Positions 60,466 through 64,000 of a DNA stretch of 64,000 bases are shown piece after piece. The position numbers and the translations under genes are program-made. Numbering within the stretch: the stretch's first letter is position 1; the number at the start of each line of letters is the position of its first letter. The notes under the pieces were generated by a model. It did not search any database and had not been told where the DNA came from. It was given only the letters and a program-made list of their open reading frames with translations. This DNA is from Gaetbulibacter sp. S0825 (lineage in GTDB: Bacteria > Bacteroidota > Bacteroidia > Flavobacteriales > Flavobacteriaceae), in contig NZ_JAATJT010000001.1 of NCBI RefSeq assembly GCF_011777505.1, positions 744,001-808,000 on the forward strand, written 5' to 3'.

Positions 60466-60799
60466 GATATAGTTGTTTTTTCATTTCTTGGTCTAAAAAG
60501 TCCCAACAGTTTTGATTTATAGTGTCAAAAGCATTAATTAAATTTCTTCCATAATCAGTTAATTCTGCACCACCACCACCTTTACCACCAATACTAGTGG
60601 TAACAACTTGCTTTTGTGCTCTCGAATTTAAAGCATCAATTAACGACCACGCTTTTTTATAAGACATTTTTATGGACTTAGCAGCTTTTGATAAAGAACC
60701 AGTTTCTTCAATAGCTTTAAGTAACGCGACGCGTCCCTCACCTAGCAAAATATTATCATCAGCTTCAATCCAAATACGGCTTTTTATTTTATACTTCAT
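60455..60799 (-). CDS. ModE-like winged-helix regulator without molybdate-binding domain
   Basis: The 114-residue protein contains the ModE N-terminal DNA-binding domain (LLGEGRVALLKAIEETGSL, MSYKKAWSLIDALN). It lacks the C-terminal TOBE/MOP domains that sense molybdate in E. coli ModE. It may bind DNA to control the operon or use another signal. It starts 5 nt after moeA. Confidence 0.88.
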   Translation of the reverse strand: MKYKIKSRIWIEADDNILLGEGRVALLKAIEETGSLSKAAKSIKMSYKKAWSLIDALNSRAQKQVVTTSIGGKGGGGAELTDYGRNLINAFDTINQNCWDFLDQEMKKQLYHDF

Positions 60800-60804
60800 A
60801 GTAA

Positions 60805-61986
60805 TTAGTTTATTGGAAGTAGAATGACATCAACAGTATCATCAATGTTAATTTCAAGAATATTTTCTGGGACATACACTAATGCATTGGCTAAAGCAAA
60901 AGTGTGAATCATAGAAGAGTTTTGTCCTTCGAGAATCGCTACTTTGCCATTATTATATATAGCTTTTAAAAATTGAGCCCTATCTCCTCTTTTATTAAAA
61001 CTTGATGTGGACTTAGCAGTTGTTTTAAGTAATTCAAAATGTTCGTTCCCAGATAAACGTTGTAAAGCCGTATTTACATACACATAAAAACAACTTAAGG
61101 CAGAAGCAGGGTTTCCCGGAAGTGCAAACACAAATGCATTTCCTTTTTTTCCGAAAAACAAAGGTTTTCCTGGTTTCTGTTTCACTTTGTAAAAGAGTTG
61201 CTCAACACCAATGTCTAGTAATGCCTTCCCTACAAAATCATAATCTCCAACAGAAATTCCTCCAGACACTAAAACCATATCATTATTAGATATGACATTT
61301 TGCAATACATTGTAAGTGCTTTGATAATCATCTCCTACAGTCGTAATTTCCACATTCATATAACCTAAACTCCTTAAAGCAGATGACAACATAATAGCAT
61401 TGCTTTCATAGATTTGACCATATTGAAGAGATTCTCCGGCTTTTGCCAACTCATTTCCTGTGACTACTAAAGCAATGGAAAGGGGTTTGTTAATCATGAC
61501 CTCAGTAATACCAAGCGATGTTAAAAAACCAATTCCAGCTGGTGTTAATTTAATGCCTTTTTGTAAGGCGATGTCTCCCTCTTTTGTTTGCTCTCCTAAA
61601 GGTCTAATGTTGGCGTTTAAGGCAATTGGTTTATTGGCTCTAAGAATTTGTTTCTCTACTGTAACATGCTCTTGAATAATAATAGCATTGGCAGTATCAG
61701 GTACTGGAGCACCAGTAAAAATTCTAACAGCTTCACCAGAGTGTAAGGTAGGTTGATGTCCATCGCCAGCCTTTACTTCACCAATAATTTTATAGGTGTT
61801 TGATTCATGCATTTTAACTGCATAGCCATCCATAGCAGATTGCCTGAAAGGAGGCATATTGATGGAAGAAAAAACATCTTCTGCTAACGTGAATCCAAGG
61901 CAATTATTTATATGCTTTTTCTCACTTGTATTTAAGGGATTGGTATTTTCTTTAACTATTGAAATTGCTTGTTGTATTGATATCAT
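60805..61986 (-). CDS. moeA: Molybdopterin molybdotransferase MoeA
   Basis: The protein has 393 residues from the ATG at 61986 (MISIQQAISIVKEN), the normal MoeA start. Two upstream in-frame starts (62031, 62004) lie upstream of the expected transcript start of the promoter at 62005-62036. Hallmarks are PPFRQSAMDGYA, RIFTGAPVP, SGGISVGDYDF and ALPGNPASALSCF. It inserts molybdate into adenylylated molybdopterin. It is the first gene of the leftward molybdenum operon. Confidence 0.95.
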   Translation of the reverse strand: MISIQQAISIVKENTNPLNTSEKKHINNCLGFTLAEDVFSSINMPPFRQSAMDGYAVKMHESNTYKIIGEVKAGDGHQPTLHSGEAVRIFTGAPVPDTANAIIIQEHVTVEKQILRANKPIALNANIRPLGEQTKEGDIALQKGIKLTPAGIGFLTSLGITEVMINKPLSIALVVTGNELAKAGESLQYGQIYESNAIMLSSALRSLGYMNVEITTVGDDYQSTYNVLQNVISNNDMVLVSGGISVGDYDFVGKALLDIGVEQLFYKVKQKPGKPLFFGKKGNAFVFALPGNPASALSCFYVYVNTALQRLSGNEHFELLKTTAKSTSSFNKRGDRAQFLKAIYNNGKVAILEGQNSSMIHTFALANALVYVPENILEINIDDTVDVILLPIN

Positions 61987-62004
61987 CTTATCGCTATATC
62001 TCAT

Positions 62005-62036
62005 CAAATATAACGACAAAAAAAATGACAAGCAAA
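62005..62036 (-). promoter_or_regulatory. Promoter of the moeA-moaA operon
   Basis: On the minus strand, TTTG (62036-62033), a 20-nt spacer and TATATTTG (62012-62005) match both Bacteroidota boxes. Transcription would start about 10-15 nt before the moeA ATG at 61986. Confidence 0.8.
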
Positions 62037-62798
62037 TTATAGTTTTATACCTATACCAATACTAATGTTTGTAGAAAACTGAGAGTCTCCAGAGGGCGTT
62101 ATGTTGTCATGATAGTAGTCGAAAAGAGTATATAAACTTAAAACCCTACTTAAAGGAACATCAATTTTTAGTTGTTCTAAAACTCTAAAATCTGAAAAAT
62201 CTTTATATAAAGGTTGGAAGTAAACAGTATTTGTGATGTTTACATTGCTCTCGGCAATAGTAGCCGAAATTGACAAATAGGTGCTATTTCTGTGGTTATA
62301 TTCTTTTGTGTTGAAAGTGTCACTTTTTTCTTCTTCATACATATAAGCATTACCTAAATACAATCTTACATTTTCTTTAGACACCAATTTAAAACGTAAT
62401 CCAGCTCCAACTAAGTTTCTTGAGTTAATCGCTAGCAATTGATTATGTTGGCTTTGTACAAAAGTTTCAAACCTAAATAGATTAGATAGTTTTTGATTGT
62501 ATCGTAAATGTAAAAACCAAGTGTTTTGGAAGTCTTGAGCTTCCGACCGAATTAAATTATAATTTCCTAGCAAGAAATATATTTTCTTAAGGTCTTTGGA
62601 TTTTACTTGAGTTGAAAGACTGCTTCCGATCCTGTAAATGTAATCTCCGTCATAATTATCATAACTAAATGAAAAATCACTCCTTAAAACAAATCTTATC
62701 GAATCTGTTTGCATTCGTTTGGACTCAATATTTACCAGTTGTGCATGAGAAAATGATGTAAATGCTAAAGCAAATACGATTAAAAATTGTTGTTTCAT
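62037..62798 (-). CDS. DUF481 outer-membrane protein
   Basis: The 253-residue protein has a signal peptide (ending SFSHAQ) and alternating beta strands of a small barrel (for example NTWFLHLRYNQKLSNLFRFETFVQSQ given in part, and a final STNISIGIGIKL). This matches DUF481, a salt-stress-induced outer-membrane family of unknown function. It is separated from moeA by the moeA promoter and is probably on its own transcript. Confidence 0.8.
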   Translation of the reverse strand: MKQQFLIVFALAFTSFSHAQLVNIESKRMQTDSIRFVLRSDFSFSYDNYDGDYIYRIGSSLSTQVKSKDLKKIYFLLGNYNLIRSEAQDFQNTWFLHLRYNQKLSNLFRFETFVQSQHNQLLAINSRNLVGAGLRFKLVSKENVRLYLGNAYMYEEEKSDTFNTKEYNHRNSTYLSISATIAESNVNITNTVYFQPLYKDFSDFRVLEQLKIDVPLSRVLSLYTLFDYYHDNITPSGDSQFSTNISIGIGIKL

Positions 62799-62841
62799 AT
62801 TGGTTGGTTTATTAATTAAATATAGTTAAATATTAATTTAT

Positions 62842-62849
62842 TAATTTTG
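62842..62849 (+). promoter_or_regulatory. -7 element for the HupE/UreJ gene
   Basis: TAATTTTG, a perfect TAnnTTTG, lies 21 nt before the ATG at 62871. It contains the TTG at 62847 that would be the longest in-frame start, arguing against that start. No -33 box is clear. Confidence 0.5.
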
Positions 62850-62870
62850 ACTAACTCAAATCAGTATGTT

Positions 62871-63461
62871 ATGCTTGATAATTTTTGGTTTAATGTTCAA
62901 TATGGCATTAATCACGTATTGGATATCAATGGTTACGACCATGTACTTTTTTTAATGGTACTTACTGTTCCTTATGTTTTTAAAGATTGGAAACGCGTTC
63001 TAATTTTAGTATCTACTTTTACTTTAGGGCACACACTATCACTTGTGTTGGCAGCTTATGATATTGTAAGCATTAATGGTGTTTTAGTGGAGTTTTTGAT
63101 TCCAGTTACCATATTAATAGTTGCGCTTTACAATATATTTACAGCAGGTAAAAAAGGGAAAGAACAAAAAATAGGAGTCTTGTTTTTATCGACATTGTTT
63201 TTTGGAATCGTTCATGGACTTGGATTCGCAAGAGAGTTTAAGATGTTTATGGGAAAATCTGAAGACAAATTAATGCCACTCATAGAGTTTGCATTAGGTA
63301 TTGAAATAGCACAAGTAATTATAGTTTTTGTTGTACTCTTTTTAGGATTCTTTACTCAAACCATTTTTAGATTTTCAAGGCGCGACTGGATGATGGTACT
63401 ATCTGCAATTGTAGTAGGTTTAGTAATACCTATACTAATTGAAAGTGATATCTTTTCTTAA
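62871..63461 (+). CDS. HupE/UreJ family membrane protein
   Basis: The protein has 196 residues from the ATG at 62871 (MLDNFWFNVQYG). Six to seven helices include the family motif region INGYDHVLFLMVL near the N-terminus, TLGHTLSLVLA, and FGIVHGLGFAREF. HupE and UreJ move nickel or cobalt in other bacteria, and many members are unassigned. No urease or hydrogenase gene is in the window. Confidence 0.85.
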   Translation: MLDNFWFNVQYGINHVLDINGYDHVLFLMVLTVPYVFKDWKRVLILVSTFTLGHTLSLVLAAYDIVSINGVLVEFLIPVTILIVALYNIFTAGKKGKEQKIGVLFLSTLFFGIVHGLGFAREFKMFMGKSEDKLMPLIEFALGIEIAQVIIVFVVLFLGFFTQTIFRFSRRDWMMVLSAIVVGLVIPILIESDIFS

Positions 63462-63542
63462 TTTATGATATTGTTATAAAAGTTTTGTAAAACTTTAACG
63501 TTAGTTAGAGTAAGCAGCTATTATATATGTAAAGGAATTCGT

Positions 63543-63550
63543 TACATTTG
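63543..63550 (+). promoter_or_regulatory. -7 element for the dCMP deaminase gene
   Basis: TACATTTG, a perfect TAnnTTTG, lies 38 nt before the ATG at 63589. No TTTG is seen 19 nt upstream. Confidence 0.45.
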
Positions 63551-63588
63551 ATGTTCTATTCTATTTAAAAGAAGATTAAAATAAATTC

Positions 63589-64000
63589 ATGTCAGAGAAA
63601 AAACAACTAAAATATGATAAAGCCTACTTACGTATGGCTCAAGAATGGGGGGAACTCTCCTATTGTGAGCGGAAAAAGGTTGGCGCAATTATTGTAAAAG
63701 ATAGAATGATAATCTCTGACGGTTATAACGGAACGCCAACAGGGTTTGAAAACTTTTGTGAAGATGACAGCGGCTATACAAAATGGTATGTATTACATGC
63801 TGAAGCTAACGCCATTTCTAAGGTAGCATCATCTACGCAATCTTGTAAGGGTGGAACATTGTATATCACATTGTCGCCATGTAAAGAATGTAGTAAACTA
63901 ATACATCAAGCTGGAATTGTTAGGGTAGTTTATAGTAAAGCGTATAAAGATGATTCAGGAATTAGTTTTTTAAAAAAAGCAGGAATTGATGTAAAACATG
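63589..64000 (+). CDS. Deoxycytidylate deaminase family protein (5' part, cut by window edge)
   Basis: From the ATG at 63589, 137 codons are visible before the window ends, close to the full length of the family. Zinc-binding motifs are HAEANAI (His70, Glu72) and LSPCKEC (Cys98, Cys101). It deaminates dCMP to dUMP, feeding thymidylate synthesis. The N-terminal Cys of GxxxPCExxxC-type second sites is partly visible (FCEDD). Confidence 0.92.
   Translation, partial: MSEKKQLKYDKAYLRMAQEWGELSYCERKKVGAIIVKDRMIISDGYNGTPTGFENFCEDDSGYTKWYVLHAEANAISKVASSTQSCKGGTLYITLSPCKECSKLIHQAGIVRVVYSKAYKDDSGISFLKKAGIDVKH

Noticed and set aside
63477-63500. AT-only palindrome AAAGTTTT/AAAACTTT after the HupE gene as a terminator
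   Set aside because: The loop would be only 2 nt, the stem has almost no GC pairs and no T-run follows.

Overview
The window is AT-rich chromosomal DNA from a member of the Bacteroidota, almost certainly the family Flavobacteriaceae. The evidence is as follows. Two giant secreted proteins end in type IX secretion (T9SS) sorting domains. Several promoters match the Bacteroidota -33/-7 pattern TTTG-N19/20-TAnnTTTG rather than -35/-10 boxes. Ribosome binding sites of the Shine-Dalgarno type are not evident. Many families are typical of marine flavobacteria (DUF5916 outer-membrane protein, PD40-amidohydrolase, PA0069-type radical SAM, EI24 next to heme genes, GEVED and DUF5011 modules). No phage, transposase, CRISPR array or rRNA was found. 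The window is mostly housekeeping and metabolic genes with small-scale oddities.

Layout. 1-1056 (-) is the start of a double-ATPase peptide-type ABC transporter cut by the window edge. 1258-10769 (+) holds two secreted T9SS metallopeptidases, one M12B-like and one M14, that share exact 246-bp DUF5011 repeats. 17345-10823 (-) is a compact run of seven genes: a HemC-like/HemD fusion, EI24, GNAT, serine hydrolase, CNNM/CBS protein, Ogt and a DnaQ-like exonuclease. It ends at a bidirectional terminator. 17491-24170 (+) carries a VPS10/BNR-repeat protein, a histidine kinase, an enoyl-CoA hydratase and a radical SAM protein. 24292-27098 (-) carries small metabolic genes. 27216-28208 (+) is a DjlA-like J-protein and a small membrane protein.

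28580-35693 is a metal-transport block with two facing Feo systems. The plus-strand system has a DtxR/MntR-like repressor, a membrane-anchored DtxR-FeoA fusion, a FeoB split into GTPase and permease genes, and an outer-membrane-type protein. The minus-strand system is canonical feoA-feoB plus a Cys-rich FeoB-associated peptide. The two meet at one shared CTAG stop. They are followed by a SCO protein, RseP, tRNA-Asn with a textbook promoter, and a propeller gene interrupted by one in-frame TGA. 39229-51001 carries peptidases, a GH109-like oxidoreductase, an amidohydrolase fused to a PD40 propeller, and a DUF5916 protein.

51200-62031 is a molybdenum island. IorA/IorB-type molybdo-hydroxylase subunits, XdhC and a MocA-like nucleotidyltransferase run on plus. 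moeA, a ModE-like regulator, a TauE/SafE permease, mobA, moaD, moeB, moaE, moaCB and moaA run on minus. Together these cover GTP to molybdopterin, metal insertion, nucleotide attachment, sulfuration and an apo-enzyme. No ModABC molybdate importer is present. The window closes with a DUF481 protein, a HupE/UreJ protein and the start of a dCMP deaminase.

The most unusual items are: the HemC-like domain that has lost its cofactor cysteine and other catalytic residues while fused to HemD; a 45-nt palindromic element whose two copies both begin on the last base of a stop codon and differ by compensated stem changes; the split FeoB with a membrane-tethered regulator; and the TGA-interrupted propeller gene.
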